A stretch of 64,000 nt of DNA, taken from Cypionkella sp. (GTDB taxonomy: Bacteria; Pseudomonadota; Alphaproteobacteria; Rhodobacterales; Rhodobacteraceae). The notes beneath the pieces were generated by a model. That model had not been told where the DNA came from. It did not search any database and was given only the letters and a program-made list of their open reading frames with translations. The DNA is taken from NCBI RefSeq assembly GCF_030652235.1, contig NZ_JAUSBA010000034.1:186001-250000 (forward strand). The letters are read 5' to 3'. Shown here piece by piece: positions 8,424-17,453 of this stretch; positions within the stretch are counted from its first letter, which is position 1, and the number at the start of each line of letters is the position of its first letter. The position numbers and the translations under genes are program-made.

Positions 8424-9464
8424 CTAGTCTGCGCCAAACCCCGGCGAGGTGGGCTGGCCGTCGTCAAACTGCGCCAGATAGTCCAGCATCAGCGGCTTGT
8501 TGCGCAAAAACCCCTTATAGGTCGCCAATTCATCCGGGATATCCCGCACCACCCGGTGCAAGCGGCGCGCCCATTTCGGCACCGTCACCAATTCCTCAAA
8601 CCGGATCAGATAGCAACGGATCGGGAAGACGATGGCGTTCGATCTCGGCAAGCGGTGCAGCGTCTGCAACTCGACTCGCAGGTGCTGGCGGTGGCCAATG
8701 GTCTCCGGCGTCATCGTAGTCTTCGACGGCCCCCATTTTGGATAATTCTCCGGCGAGGTATCCAGCAGGGCATCAACCGTCATCGTCCAGTTGAACCGCC
8801 GCACTGGCGCGCCATGTTGCAGCTTCAGCAAAAATTTCAACGCGCGGTCAAAGATATTCATCTGATGCGCCAGCGGCACCGGGGCGTGCCATTGCTTGAA
8901 ACTCATGCCGATATCGAAATCCAGCGACCAGTCAGCCTGTGTTGTCACCATGCCAGCCTCGATCCACAGATCATCATCGCGCTGATCTTGCAGAGTAAAA
9001 TCGCCCTGTGTCTGCCGGGTGATATACTCCATCGGCCCGTAGGGCAGGGTGGAGGCATCCATGAAGGTGAACTTTTGCTCAATCTGCAACGGCTTGTTGA
9101 TCCAGTGCCAGTTGTCGCCGTCCTTGTGCAACTCAAACCACTGCGGATAGTCCCGCGCCTTGCTCTCCATGATCAGTTCCAGCAAGTCCCAGCCCGCCAG
9201 TTCCATATGCGGCAGCGTCTGGCAACGCAAAGGATCTTCCGCCAGCACCTGCGCACGATCTCGCATCTCGGCCACATAATGCTCGTCCACGTCGAACAAA
9301 TGCTCGAACACCGAGCCCACCGCCCCCGGCACATGCGGCTCCATATTCACCGAATACATATAGCTGTCTTCGGGGAACGGGAACGGAAAGCGCTTGATCG
9401 CCTTTGCCGAGTTCTTGAACGTATAGTCGCCCCGAAAGGTCTCAACATTGAAATCCAGTGACAT
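8424..9464 (-). CDS. dmmC: Dimethylamine monooxygenase, heme-type subunit (DUF3445)
   Basis: The 346-residue protein belongs to the DUF3445 / heme-dependent oxidative N-demethylase family, recognised by its length and by segments such as RWLHRVVRDIP-like and FPIRCYLIRFEEL, and by its operon. In that family a heme-containing subunit carries out oxidative N-demethylation, here expected to turn dimethylamine into methylamine and formaldehyde. It is the last gene of a four-gene minus-strand operon whose order D-A-B-C matches the dmmDABC cluster of roseobacters. The gap to dmmB is 10 bp. It ends six bases from the convergent XRE-cupin gene. The subunit letter is assigned by gene order. Confidence 0.8.
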   Translation of the reverse strand: MSLDFNVETFRGDYTFKNSAKAIKRFPFPFPEDSYMYSVNMEPHVPGAVGSVFEHLFDVDEHYVAEMRDRAQVLAEDPLRCQTLPHMELAGWDLLELIMESKARDYPQWFELHKDGDNWHWINKPLQIEQKFTFMDASTLPYGPMEYITRQTQGDFTLQDQRDDDLWIEAGMVTTQADWSLDFDIGMSFKQWHAPVPLAHQMNIFDRALKFLLKLQHGAPVRRFNWTMTVDALLDTSPENYPKWGPSKTTMTPETIGHRQHLRVELQTLHRLPRSNAIVFPIRCYLIRFEELVTVPKWARRLHRVVRDIPDELATYKGFLRNKPLMLDYLAQFDDGQPTSPGFGAD

Positions 9465-9474
9465 AGGCTCCCCC

Positions 9475-10440
9475 CTATCGGTCGAGGATCAGGGCCGCGC
9501 CCCGAAACCGCGACACGCATGGCATGATCTTGGTATGGCTGGCTTTTTGCGCGTCGGTCAGCCAGTGGTCGTTATGTTCAATATGGCCGTCACAGCGCAA
9601 AACGTCGGTCTCACACTGCCCGCACGCACCGCCGCGGCAAAGATAAGGTGCCTCGACCCCCGCCGCCTCAATCGCTTCCAGCAGCGATTGGTTCGGCTGC
9701 ACGGTGAATGATTTGCCCGAGGCCGCCAGTTGCACCTCAAACGCCAGACCCACAGGGGGTGCCAAGAATTCCTCGGAATGAACCGCCAGCGCAGGCCAAC
9801 CCATCGCCGCCGCCGTGGCTTTGACCCAGGCAATCATCCCCTTCGGACCGCAGACATAGATATGGGTGCCAAGCGGTTGCGATTTCAGCAGAGTTTTCAG
9901 ATCAATCTGCTGTTTAAGCTCGTCATAATAGACGTGCACGCGGCTGCCGTACTGCTCTTGCAGATGCTCGACATAGGCCCCCAAGGCGGGTGAGCGCACC
10001 GAATAATGCAGCTCGAACCGCCCGCCCATCGCCTCGACCTGCGCCATTTGCGCAAGGAACGGCGTGATGCCAATGCCGCCCGCGATCATCAGATGCTTCT
10101 TGGCCCGCGCATCCAACGGGAACAGATTGACGGGCTGGCTCAGCACCATCTCCATGCCGGGGCGGACGTGCGTGTGCATATACAGCGAGCCGCCACGCCC
10201 CACCTCATCCCGGCGCACCGAGATCTCATAGCCCAGCGTGTCGGCCGGATGGCTCATCAGCGAATAGGGGTTCATCCGGCGGGTGCCGTGATCGTCCATC
10301 TCGACGACCACATGCGAGCCACCCGAGAACACCGGCATCGCAGCGCCATCGCGGCGTTGAAAGCGGAAGCGTTTGATCAGTGCGTTGACTTCAACCACCT
10401 CGGCCACAACAACCGGAATTTTCGGCGCACCCACACTCAT
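9475..10440 (-). CDS. dmmB: Dimethylamine monooxygenase reductase subunit (FAD, NAD(P), 2Fe-2S)
   Basis: This 321-residue protein has a ferredoxin-reductase FAD motif (RRMNPYSLMSHP), an NAD(P)-binding half (HLMIAGGIGITPFLAQMA and HIYVCGPKGMI) and a C-terminal plant-type 2Fe-2S domain with CRGGACGQCETDVLRC and a further cysteine in IMPCVSR. It would pass electrons from NAD(P)H to the heme subunit. Its start codon overlaps the dmmA stop by ATGA. The architecture is the same as in phthalate-dioxygenase-type reductases, so the specific partner is deduced from the operon. Confidence 0.85.
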   Translation of the reverse strand: MSVGAPKIPVVVAEVVEVNALIKRFRFQRRDGAAMPVFSGGSHVVVEMDDHGTRRMNPYSLMSHPADTLGYEISVRRDEVGRGGSLYMHTHVRPGMEMVLSQPVNLFPLDARAKKHLMIAGGIGITPFLAQMAQVEAMGGRFELHYSVRSPALGAYVEHLQEQYGSRVHVYYDELKQQIDLKTLLKSQPLGTHIYVCGPKGMIAWVKATAAAMGWPALAVHSEEFLAPPVGLAFEVQLAASGKSFTVQPNQSLLEAIEAAGVEAPYLCRGGACGQCETDVLRCDGHIEHNDHWLTDAQKASHTKIMPCVSRFRGAALILDR

Positions 10441-11051
10441 TTGAACCGCTCCACCGATGCCGGAACCTGCCCGGGATCTTCCGCATCAATATTCACGCCC
10501 TGAAACGCCGCCAGACGGCGCGAGAAATGGTCACGCACGAACAGGCTCAAGCCGCAATGGCTGCAATGGAACGGATCAAGACGGACATTTTCGGTCACAC
10601 CCTTGCAATGCACGCACTGCACCCGGCGCGCTAGGCTGCCGCGATGCTCCATCTGCACCGCCTCATAGGGCAAACCTGCCGCCTGCGCGAGGGCTGCCAC
10701 CTGCGCCATCAACCCTTCGGTGCCTGCCGCATAAATCTGTAATCCCATATGCGCATCCGCCAACACTTTGGCCAATCGTGATTGGGCGGAGGCAAAACTC
10801 GGCGCACGATAAAATTGCGCCACGCCCAAGGCCTGCAGGTCGGCGGTCTTGTCACAGCCATTCGCCCCCGGCATATAGATGATGTGGCTGGCCGCTTTCA
10901 TCTCGGCTGCCTCAGCCTTGGCAAACAGATCGCACACCGCATCTGCCCCCTCACCATCAGCGACAAATAAATGCGCCGATCCCACGCCGGGCGAAAGCAC
11001 GCCGTAAACCGGGCGGCTGGTGATGGAAGGCTCGAACATCGTCTTCGTCAT
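10437..11051 (-). CDS. dmmA: Dimethylamine monooxygenase small subunit DmmA
   Basis: The 204-residue protein has a C-terminal metal-binding ribbon with two CxxC pairs (Cys146/149 in CVHC and Cys163/166 in CSHC). The N-terminal part has a Rossmann-like pattern without a catalytic signature. This arrangement and its place between GcvT-like dmmD and the reductase dmmB fit the DmmA-like subunit of dimethylamine monooxygenase. The metal could be zinc or iron; sequence alone does not decide. An in-frame ATG four codons downstream is an alternative start. Confidence 0.75.
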   Translation of the reverse strand: MTKTMFEPSITSRPVYGVLSPGVGSAHLFVADGEGADAVCDLFAKAEAAEMKAASHIIYMPGANGCDKTADLQALGVAQFYRAPSFASAQSRLAKVLADAHMGLQIYAAGTEGLMAQVAALAQAAGLPYEAVQMEHRGSLARRVQCVHCKGVTENVRLDPFHCSHCGLSLFVRDHFSRRLAAFQGVNIDAEDPGQVPASVERFK

Positions 11052-11088
11052 AGTTCCGTCAATCCCTGAACGATCTGCCTCTGCGCAA

Positions 11089-11175
11089 TCTCACATTGGT
11101 CTAAACATCCCCGCCGAAGGCTCCTTCGGCCAGCTTCGGATGCCTCCGGCGGGAATACTTAAGCCAGTCTGAAAG
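11089..11175. repeat. Pair of dispersed repeat copies with hairpins inside the dmm operon
   Basis: A forward copy (TCTCACATTGGTCTAAACAT) is followed by the hairpin GCCGAAG-GCTC-CTTCGGC (11113-11130) and an inverted copy, GCCTCCGGCGGGAATACTTA onward, to about 11175. The pair fills the 126-bp gap between dmmD and dmmA and could attenuate transcription or shape mRNA stability within the operon. Confidence 0.6.
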
Positions 11176-11177
11176 CT

Positions 11178-12317
11178 CTAACCCTTCGCCGTCCGGCGCT
11201 TTTTATCCACGTCAAAAAACGGCATCGCGTGGGTGGTTGCCGCGATTTCGCCATGCGTGGCGCAGTTCACCACCAGTTTGGTGCCATTGTTGGCGCAATC
11301 GACGGGCAGGCGGGCGATGGCGATGGTCCAGTCGTTCAGCGGCGAATACATCGCCTGCGTCACCAGGCCAACCTGTTCGCCGCCCTTGAACACCGGGGCA
11401 CCATTGCCGGGCGCATTCTTGCCTTCCAGCTTCAGCCCCCAGATTTTGAAGCGCTCGCGCCCCTTTAGGCGGTAATGCTCCTCTGCACCCCGGAACCCGG
11501 TTTTGCCGGGCGACACGGTGAAATCCAGACCCAATTCCCACAGCGTATCGCCGGGGCCTTCGGTGTCGAACGGGTACATTTCCGAGTTATCGAATGGGAA
11601 GAACAGCAGATACGACTCAGTGCGCAGCATATCCAAGGTGGTGAAACGGCAGGGAATGATCCCCATCGCCGCCCCTTCCTCCAGAATCCGGTCCCAGATC
11701 ACCGGCGCGTCTTGGCCCCGGCAGAAAATCTCATACCCCCGCTCGCCGGTATAGCCGGTGCGCGAGATCATCACCGGCTTGCCGAACAGGCTGGTCTGCA
11801 TCTGGCTGAAATACGCCAGATCCCGGATCCCCGGCACATGCTGCGCCAGATAATCCACCGCCAGCGGCCCTTGCAGCGACAGATCATGCAGGTTGTCGTC
11901 AAACCGTACCGAGACATCGCGCCCCGCCGCCGCCATCGTCAGTTGCTCAAAGCCAGCCCCCGAGCCATGCACCACCATGAACGCATTCGGCCCGGTGCGG
12001 TAAATCACGCAATCATCGACGAACTTGCCCGCGTCGTTCAGCATGGCTGCATAAACCGAGCGCCCCGGCATCAGCTTTTCCATATTCCGCGTCGTCGCGC
12101 GTTCAATCACATGGCTGGCACCATGCCCTACGATATGCACCTTCTTCAGCCCCGACACGTCCATCAGCCCGGCCTTGGTGCGGATCGCCATATATTCGGC
12201 ATCCGGGTCGCCCTTCTCGTAAGACCAAGCCGTGCCCATGCCCGACCAGTCTTCCAGATTTGACCCCAAAGCGCGGTGACGGTCAGCGAGCGTCGAGAAT
12301 CGCCAGGAATTTGTCAT
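11178..12317 (-). CDS. dmmD: GcvT-like tetrahydrofolate-binding protein of the dimethylamine pathway
   Basis: Started at the ATG at 12317 the protein has 379 residues; GGGGGG lies just upstream and a start four codons earlier is less likely. It is a GcvT/aminomethyltransferase-fold protein along its whole length, with the family features GLMDVSGLKKVHIVGHGASH, SRTGYTGERGYEIFC and a C-terminal barrel (GLVTQAMYSPLNDW-like). Such proteins bind tetrahydrofolate and accept C1 units. As the first gene of the dmmDABC-type operon it probably captures the formaldehyde equivalent released by demethylation. A role as glycine cleavage T protein is unlikely because gcvH and gcvP are absent. Confidence 0.8.
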   Translation of the reverse strand: MTNSWRFSTLADRHRALGSNLEDWSGMGTAWSYEKGDPDAEYMAIRTKAGLMDVSGLKKVHIVGHGASHVIERATTRNMEKLMPGRSVYAAMLNDAGKFVDDCVIYRTGPNAFMVVHGSGAGFEQLTMAAAGRDVSVRFDDNLHDLSLQGPLAVDYLAQHVPGIRDLAYFSQMQTSLFGKPVMISRTGYTGERGYEIFCRGQDAPVIWDRILEEGAAMGIIPCRFTTLDMLRTESYLLFFPFDNSEMYPFDTEGPGDTLWELGLDFTVSPGKTGFRGAEEHYRLKGRERFKIWGLKLEGKNAPGNGAPVFKGGEQVGLVTQAMYSPLNDWTIAIARLPVDCANNGTKLVVNCATHGEIAATTHAMPFFDVDKKRRTAKG

Positions 12318-12392
12318 ATAGCCCCCCAAGAGCGGTTAGTTTTTCTGGCAACAGTCTGCGATTAGCCCAAAGCAAAATCAACCTTCTTGTGC

Positions 12393-12420
12393 AAAATTAT
12401 TTCCTGTCAGGGAGGTTTTC
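12393..12420. promoter_or_regulatory. Candidate shared operator upstream of dmmD
   Basis: The core TTTCCTGTCAGGGA (12400-12413) lies 83-96 bp before dmmD, at nearly the same distance as the related element before tmm. It fits TTTYCTG-N3-GGRAA except for the last base. Confidence 0.5.
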
Positions 12421-12450
12421 GACCTTTTCTTGCGCAGGGGCCAGAAATAC

Positions 12451-12478
12451 AAACGGGCGGCCCGAAGACCGCCCGTTT
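12451..12478 (-). terminator. Rho-independent terminator of the APC permease gene
   Basis: A perfect 10-bp stem, AAACGGGCGG with CCGCCCGTTT, and an 8-base loop lies 33 bp beyond the stop codon of the minus-strand permease gene. On the minus strand the stem is followed by a T-rich stretch (GTTTGTATTTC). Confidence 0.85.
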
Positions 12479-12511
12479 GCACAATTTACCAGCAGTTTAG
12501 GCGGCCACAGT

Positions 12512-14284
12512 TCAGGCGGCTACGGGCAGCACGAAGAACCAGTTCGACCACAGCACCACCGCAGCGCCTGCGACCAGCGCAAGGTAGGGCAGCATCCCGG
12601 CCTTCCTTGGCCCCAGATCGCCGTGATCGGTCAGACCCAGATCCTCCATCGCCTCCTTTGGGAAATGGCCCTTGTCCTGCACATAATGCCGGAACCAGAA
12701 CACCGGCAGGATGAAGGCGGCAAACACCAACCCCGACCACAACGCGTTCTCATAGCCCCAGACCTTCGCCCCAGCCCCAAGAAACAGCGCGTTTACAAAG
12801 GCCAGCACGGTGTTGACCCCGATCAGCCAGTTCGGCGCTTTCCACGGACGGTTCAAATGGCCCGAGTCAATCCGATGAATCCAACCTGCATTCAGGTTGA
12901 GGAAGTTGAAGATGATGTAGCCAACGTTGGAAATCGCCAGCACATAGAAATAGCCGCCGATATCCGAAGCCAAAGCCAGCAGAATGACGTTAAAGCCGAA
13001 ATCCGTCCACATCGCTCCGACAGGCGCACCGTGGCTGTTGGTTTTGCTCAGGTACTTCGGCAGCCAGCCATCACGCGAGCCTTGATACAGGGTCCGCGAA
13101 GACCCCGCCATTGCCGTCATAATCGCCAGGAACAGCGCGAGGATCATCAGGATCACGAAGATCTGGATGAAGATCGGGTTGGACCCCACCATCGCGCCCA
13201 AAGCCTCGGCCACCCCGGTGCCGTCGATCACGCCGGGGGTCAACATGCCGCTCAGGCCGTAAACGCCTTGGAACGAGAACGGGATCAGAAAGAAGAACAC
13301 GATGCACAGAAGGCCCGAATAGAAGATCGCGCGGAACGTATCGCGCTTGGGGTCTTTCAACTCGGCCGTATAGCAAACCGCAGTCTCGAACCCGTAGGTC
13401 GACCAAGCGGCGATATACATGCCGCCCAAGAACAGCGTCCAACCGCCGACATTCCACTCACCATTCACACCGGAATAGCTAGAGGTTGGCGGCACAATGC
13501 CGGTGACGTTCATCGTGTTGATCTCGCCGGTCAGGATCGGGATCAAACCCACCAACAGCAGCGGCACCAGCACCACCACCGCCAGCACCTTTTGCGCAGA
13601 TGCCGTGGTGGCGATGCCGCGATGCTGGATCGCCAGCATGATCAGCATCAGCACAACGCCAATCACGAAGGTCGAGTTGAAATGCAGCGTGCCCAGACCG
13701 GGGACGTTCAGCGCATAAGCCTCCCACACCCGGAACGCCGGGGTCAGGGCTGCCACGCCATCCGCACTTGCCACGGCGGTGATCGCATCCGCAGGCGTGG
13801 TGCCCGCATTGGCGGCAATATAGGCCGCCACGCTCGCCGTGGTTTCGCTGTAGTTGGCGATGTTGGCTGTGACCCATGCCACCACTTGCGGGGCAGTGTC
13901 CAACGGGATCGGGAACAAGGCATTCAGGATATAGCCCGCCGCGATGGCACAACCCAGCGACAGCACGGGCGACCATGCGAACCAGTTGCACCACACCGAC
14001 AAAGGCGCGATCAGCTTGGAATAGCGCAGCCATGCGGTCGCACCATAGACCGATGTTCCGCCCGACTTGTTGCCGAACATGCCCGCCATTTCGGCATAGG
14101 TGAAGCTTTGCGAAAAGCCCATGATCATCGACAGCATCCACACCACGAAGGCAGCTTGCCCAGCCACCCCCGCGATACCGCCGATGGAAAACAGCACAAG
14201 GGGCGGCACCCCTGCGGCGACCCAGAAGGCGCCTTTCCAATTCAGCGTGCGATGCAGATCGCCCGCTTTACTTTCTGTAGACAT
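12512..14284 (-). CDS. APC-family permease (candidate methylated-amine transporter)
   Basis: This inner-membrane protein has 590 residues from the ATG at 14284, which is preceded by AAGGA; longer upstream starts would run into the promoter region. It has about twelve to fourteen hydrophobic segments and APC superfamily features such as the GIAGVAGQAAF region and SRTLYQGSRDGWLPKYLSK. A loop of about 90 residues separates early segments. It has its own upstream palindrome and a terminator, so it forms a single-gene unit between the dmm and second permease operons. Uptake of methylated amines or of amino acids is plausible, but the substrate is not shown by the sequence. Confidence 0.75.
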   Translation of the reverse strand: MSTESKAGDLHRTLNWKGAFWVAAGVPPLVLFSIGGIAGVAGQAAFVVWMLSMIMGFSQSFTYAEMAGMFGNKSGGTSVYGATAWLRYSKLIAPLSVWCNWFAWSPVLSLGCAIAAGYILNALFPIPLDTAPQVVAWVTANIANYSETTASVAAYIAANAGTTPADAITAVASADGVAALTPAFRVWEAYALNVPGLGTLHFNSTFVIGVVLMLIMLAIQHRGIATTASAQKVLAVVVLVPLLLVGLIPILTGEINTMNVTGIVPPTSSYSGVNGEWNVGGWTLFLGGMYIAAWSTYGFETAVCYTAELKDPKRDTFRAIFYSGLLCIVFFFLIPFSFQGVYGLSGMLTPGVIDGTGVAEALGAMVGSNPIFIQIFVILMILALFLAIMTAMAGSSRTLYQGSRDGWLPKYLSKTNSHGAPVGAMWTDFGFNVILLALASDIGGYFYVLAISNVGYIIFNFLNLNAGWIHRIDSGHLNRPWKAPNWLIGVNTVLAFVNALFLGAGAKVWGYENALWSGLVFAAFILPVFWFRHYVQDKGHFPKEAMEDLGLTDHGDLGPRKAGMLPYLALVAGAAVVLWSNWFFVLPVAA

Positions 14285-14384
14285 CAAGTGTTCCTTTGTC
14301 CCTGTTGCTGTCCGGCCTTGCTGTGGCCGGATCGTTTGGTTGAGATTGCGACATATTGAAGCGGAGCAGGCCAAGCTCAAAGCG

Positions 14385-14410
14385 ATTTTTCACCTGCGAG
14401 GAATAATTTT
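14385..14410. promoter_or_regulatory. Candidate shared operator upstream of the 590-residue APC permease
   Basis: The element contains CCTG-CGA-GGAA flanked by T-rich and A/T-rich arms (ATTTTTCA on the left, TAATTTTTAA on the right) and lies about 100-126 bp before the start codon. The core is the same CCTG-N3-GGAA as at tmm. Confidence 0.45.
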
Positions 14411-14479
14411 TAACTTTTGTTCCGATGTGGATTTGATTTTCCGAGTCTCCCACCCAGGTTCTGCCGCAAAATCGGGCGA

Positions 14480-14752
14480 TCAACGGCCTTTGCCGTGCCG
14501 CCAAACCTCGAATCGCACCCGCGCGGTTTTGTACGCATCCATCATCGCCAGCGCCCAAACGAACAAACCACCCGCCAGCTTGCCCACCAATGACACCTCG
14601 TGGGCGGCCGTTTTCAGGGTGAACGCGCCAAGCAGGATGATGAAAAACACAAAGGTCAGCCCCCGGATCGGCTGACGGTTCAGCACTTGACCAGACCCCG
14701 GCAGGATCGTCGCGGCCAGCAAGACCAGACGGGGATTTAACGGTTGGCTCAT
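14480..14752 (-). CDS. Small membrane protein, TM2-like
   Basis: The 90-residue protein has two to three hydrophobic segments (LVLLAATILPGSGQVLN, LTFVFFIILLGAFTL, and GGLFVWALAMMDAYKTA). The PGSGQ turn after the first helix and the DAYKTA end resemble TM2/DUF-type small membrane proteins. The gene overlaps the upstream gene by ATGA and ends the permease operon. No function is known to me. Confidence 0.65.
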   Translation of the reverse strand: MSQPLNPRLVLLAATILPGSGQVLNRQPIRGLTFVFFIILLGAFTLKTAAHEVSLVGKLAGGLFVWALAMMDAYKTARVRFEVWRHGKGR

Positions 14753-15408
14753 GGCAAGTCCTTCAAATCATCGCGCAAAGCCAGCAGGGCGTTCAGCAGC
14801 GGTTCCAGCCGGGCAGCGGCCAACGGCGCTTTCCCCATCTCTGCATCGCGAAACGCCAGATAGCGGGTGCGGTCGGCTTCCTCGGCCAGCCAGACCAGCC
14901 GCAAGCCCTTGGGCGAGATCACCAACTCTTTCAGCAAATCCGCATCCAGACCCTCCAGATGCTTCAGCACGAATGCGGCAGGCACAGCAGCCTCGGGCGC
15001 ATCGCTGCGAATGGCGCAATCCTCGGGAAATCCGGCTGGCGTCGCAATCTGCACCGCCAAATCGCGGAAGTTGCTGAACGGCTCCACCCCGCGCGGGCGC
15101 AACATCACATCCAACGTCGCGCGGGCCGGGGTCGGTTCCGCCAGCGTCACCAGCAACCACAGCGCTGGCAGTTTGCGGTAGGTCAGCGTATCCGGCACCA
15201 CCTGCAGATCAAACAGCGCGCCCTGATAGCGCCCGGAAATCCGCGGAAACCCGGTCGGCGCAAGCGCAACAATCGGTGCCTCAAACAGCGTCTCAACCGC
15301 TGCGAAATACCGCCCGCGCACGGCAAACCGCTTGGCGCTCTGCCCGCGCAACCGCACAGCGATGCCGCAGCCGATTGCAATCACCAAAGCCCAGATCAGA
15401 AATTTCAT
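14749..15408 (-). CDS. Hypothetical protein with N-terminal membrane anchor
   Basis: The 219-residue protein begins with a hydrophobic segment (FLIWALVIAIGCGIAV) and then continues as a soluble domain of about 195 residues of no family I recognise. A single N-in anchor with a periplasmic domain is the simplest topology. It follows the second APC permease by 52 bp and overlaps the next small gene, so it is probably cotranscribed with them. It may assist the transporter, but there is no direct evidence. Confidence 0.65.
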   Translation of the reverse strand: MKFLIWALVIAIGCGIAVRLRGQSAKRFAVRGRYFAAVETLFEAPIVALAPTGFPRISGRYQGALFDLQVVPDTLTYRKLPALWLLVTLAEPTPARATLDVMLRPRGVEPFSNFRDLAVQIATPAGFPEDCAIRSDAPEAAVPAAFVLKHLEGLDADLLKELVISPKGLRLVWLAEEADRTRYLAFRDAEMGKAPLAAARLEPLLNALLALRDDLKDLP

Positions 15409-15460
15409 GCTCTATCCCAAAACAAACCGGCCCGCGAACAACGCGGGCCGGGAAGCGATC

Positions 15461-16888
15461 TCAATACCCGCGCGGACGCGGCCACGGCATGGTGAACTGA
15501 TCGGCGCGCTTCACAAAGCGGTAGCGCCAGAAGTGGAACCACAGGCTGACCACGATATAGAACCCAATCATCGCAATCAGCTGGGTGCCATAGCCCAGAA
15601 ACACCGCGAAATACGTCACCGAACACAAAGCCATCAGCGAGATCGCCGGCAGCGGGTGCAGCGGATGCTCATAGCCGCGTTTGATCGTATCCAACGGCCA
15701 TTTCTTGCGGAACATGATCATGTTGATCGGCATGAACGTATAGCCCAAAAGCCCCGACAGGATCGAGAACGTGATCACCTGATCCAAAGGCGCGCCCAGT
15801 GCGAAGATCAGCGCAATCGGCACCAGAAAGATGATCGCGCGGTAGGGCGTGCGATACACCGGATGCACCGCGCCAAACCACGCGGGCAGGTAATGATCGC
15901 GCCCCATCGAGAACCACGCACGCGACGCATCATTGATACAGCCATTCGCGCTTGCCAACGTCGCAAACAGCGTGCCAATCCCCAGCAACCACACCAGTGC
16001 CGAAGACCCCGTGATCTGCGCAGCCGAGAACAACGGTGCCACAGCCCCATTCACCCCGTCCCCCAAGTATTCCCACGGCATCAGCCCCGCACAGACATAC
16101 CACGTCAGCGTCGCCGCAATCAGCAGCGTCATGATCCCGGCCAAAGTGCCAAACGGCAGCGACCGCGCGGGCGAGCGCACTTCCTCTGCCGCCTGCGTCG
16201 TCCCCTCAATGCCGAGATAATACCACAGCCCGAAGTGCATCGCCGCCAAGATCCCCAACCAGCCATACGGCAATGATGCCTGACCGCTCATCAGATCCTT
16301 GTGCAGCATCTCTCCGGCCCCAAGCAAAGGCGAGGTGGCGAGGAAAATCGTGATGATCGCCACAAAGGCAATCGCGGTGATCACAAGGTTAAACGTCAGC
16401 GTCGCCAGCACGCCGCGATAGTTCAGCCAGGCCAGAAACATGATCGCAAGCACGATGAACGGCCGTTGATCCAAGCCACCCTCATGCCCCGTCATCCCCG
16501 CCACGGTATCCACCAAGAACCCCAAAGTGATCGCGTTGCCAGCCTCCAGCATCGTATAGGCGAACACCAGATAAAGCCCGACGTTGAACGCCATCAGCGG
16601 CCCGATGATATGCTTGGCCTGCGTATACTGCCCGCCCGCGGCGGCCACCGTCGAGGTCACCTCACTGTCAATCATCGCGACGCAGGAATACAACACCCCG
16701 GCGAACCAGCAGGCGATCAGGGCTGCATAGGCCCCACCCTTACCCACCGCAAAGTTCCAGCCCATATACTCGCCGACCAACACGATGCCGACGCCAAGCG
16801 CCCAGACATGCGCCGGGCCAAGCACCCGCAACAGCCCCATCGACTGGCCATGCGCGGTATGGTCCACGTCCATATCAGAATGTGCCAT
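15461..16888 (-). CDS. APC-family permease of the ethanolamine-permease type
   Basis: The 475-residue protein has about twelve membrane segments and is similar in layout to the ethanolamine/amine branch of the APC superfamily (LGPAHVWALGVGIVLVGEY, GQYTQAKHIIGP, ASANGCINDASRAWFSMGRD). The start overlaps the preceding 63-residue membrane gene by 14 bp. Substrates of this branch are small amines, which fits a locus for trimethylamine, dimethylamine and methylamine use. The assignment to a specific amine is inference. Confidence 0.75.
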   Translation of the reverse strand: MAHSDMDVDHTAHGQSMGLLRVLGPAHVWALGVGIVLVGEYMGWNFAVGKGGAYAALIACWFAGVLYSCVAMIDSEVTSTVAAAGGQYTQAKHIIGPLMAFNVGLYLVFAYTMLEAGNAITLGFLVDTVAGMTGHEGGLDQRPFIVLAIMFLAWLNYRGVLATLTFNLVITAIAFVAIITIFLATSPLLGAGEMLHKDLMSGQASLPYGWLGILAAMHFGLWYYLGIEGTTQAAEEVRSPARSLPFGTLAGIMTLLIAATLTWYVCAGLMPWEYLGDGVNGAVAPLFSAAQITGSSALVWLLGIGTLFATLASANGCINDASRAWFSMGRDHYLPAWFGAVHPVYRTPYRAIIFLVPIALIFALGAPLDQVITFSILSGLLGYTFMPINMIMFRKKWPLDTIKRGYEHPLHPLPAISLMALCSVTYFAVFLGYGTQLIAMIGFYIVVSLWFHFWRYRFVKRADQFTMPWPRPRGY

Positions 16889-17066
16889 CTCCGCCCTCCA
16901 GCTTATGTTTCTCGGTCATCGCTTCCAACACGCCTTCGCGCGACGAGGTCAGCATTTCCTCTGAATAAGTGGTGTCGATCTTGATCCAGTCGATCACGAT
17001 CAACAGCCCGAACAGCGCCGACAACCCCCAAGCGCCGTATTCGATGTAATTCCAGGTATCCATCAT
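16875..17066 (-). CDS. 63-residue single-span membrane protein
   Basis: This protein has one hydrophobic segment (YGAWGLSALFGLLIVIDWIK) followed by a charged cytoplasm-like tail. It is preceded by GGGGG, and two adjacent ATG codons are possible starts. It sits between another small membrane gene and the APC permease that it overlaps, which suggests a transporter accessory peptide. I do not recognise a family. Confidence 0.6.
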   Translation of the reverse strand: MMDTWNYIEYGAWGLSALFGLLIVIDWIKIDTTYSEEMLTSSREGVLEAMTEKHKLEGGDGTF

Positions 17067-17072
17067 CGCCCC

Positions 17073-17453
17073 CTATTTCTCACCGAATTTCTCAGCGATC
17101 ACTTCGCGGTATTCGATGTCGGAAAACCGGATCATCATCACGAAATAGCCAACGATCACGATCACCATCACCGCCAGACTGATCCAGCTGAAACTGTAAT
17201 CATACCGCGCCGTGATCATATCATGCGCCGAGGCCGCGTCGGGAAAGCCCAGCTTGTTCCATTGCGCCACCATCACCGGGTTTTGCCCCAAACTCTCCCA
17301 AGTTGGGTTTTCCACCGGCACCGGCAGCTTGGCCGAACCCGCCAGCCCCAGCCACAGCGGCACGAACAGCGCGCCAACCGACAGCACCACCAGCACGATC
17401 ACGTCAATCACCTGACCAAGCTTACTTTGAACGGGGGGGATATAGCGTGCCAT
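17073..17453 (-). CDS. 126-residue protein with two membrane spans
   Basis: Two hydrophobic helices (VIDVIVLVVLSVGALFVPLW and ISLAVMVIVIVGYFVMMI) flank a polar loop of about 50 residues likely to be periplasmic. The gene begins immediately after the stop of the preceding small gene and is seven bases from the next. This tight packing suggests the three small proteins and the permease work together. No known family is evident. Confidence 0.6.
   Translation of the reverse strand: MARYIPPVQSKLGQVIDVIVLVVLSVGALFVPLWLGLAGSAKLPVPVENPTWESLGQNPVMVAQWNKLGFPDAASAHDMITARYDYSFSWISLAVMVIVIVGYFVMMIRFSDIEYREVIAEKFGEK

Noticed and set aside
12260-14359. A long plus-strand open frame of about 700 codons opposite the APC permease gene
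   Set aside because: It is rich in His, Arg, Gln and Pro with no domain, and the minus strand carries a clear multi-span permease with ribosome site and terminator.
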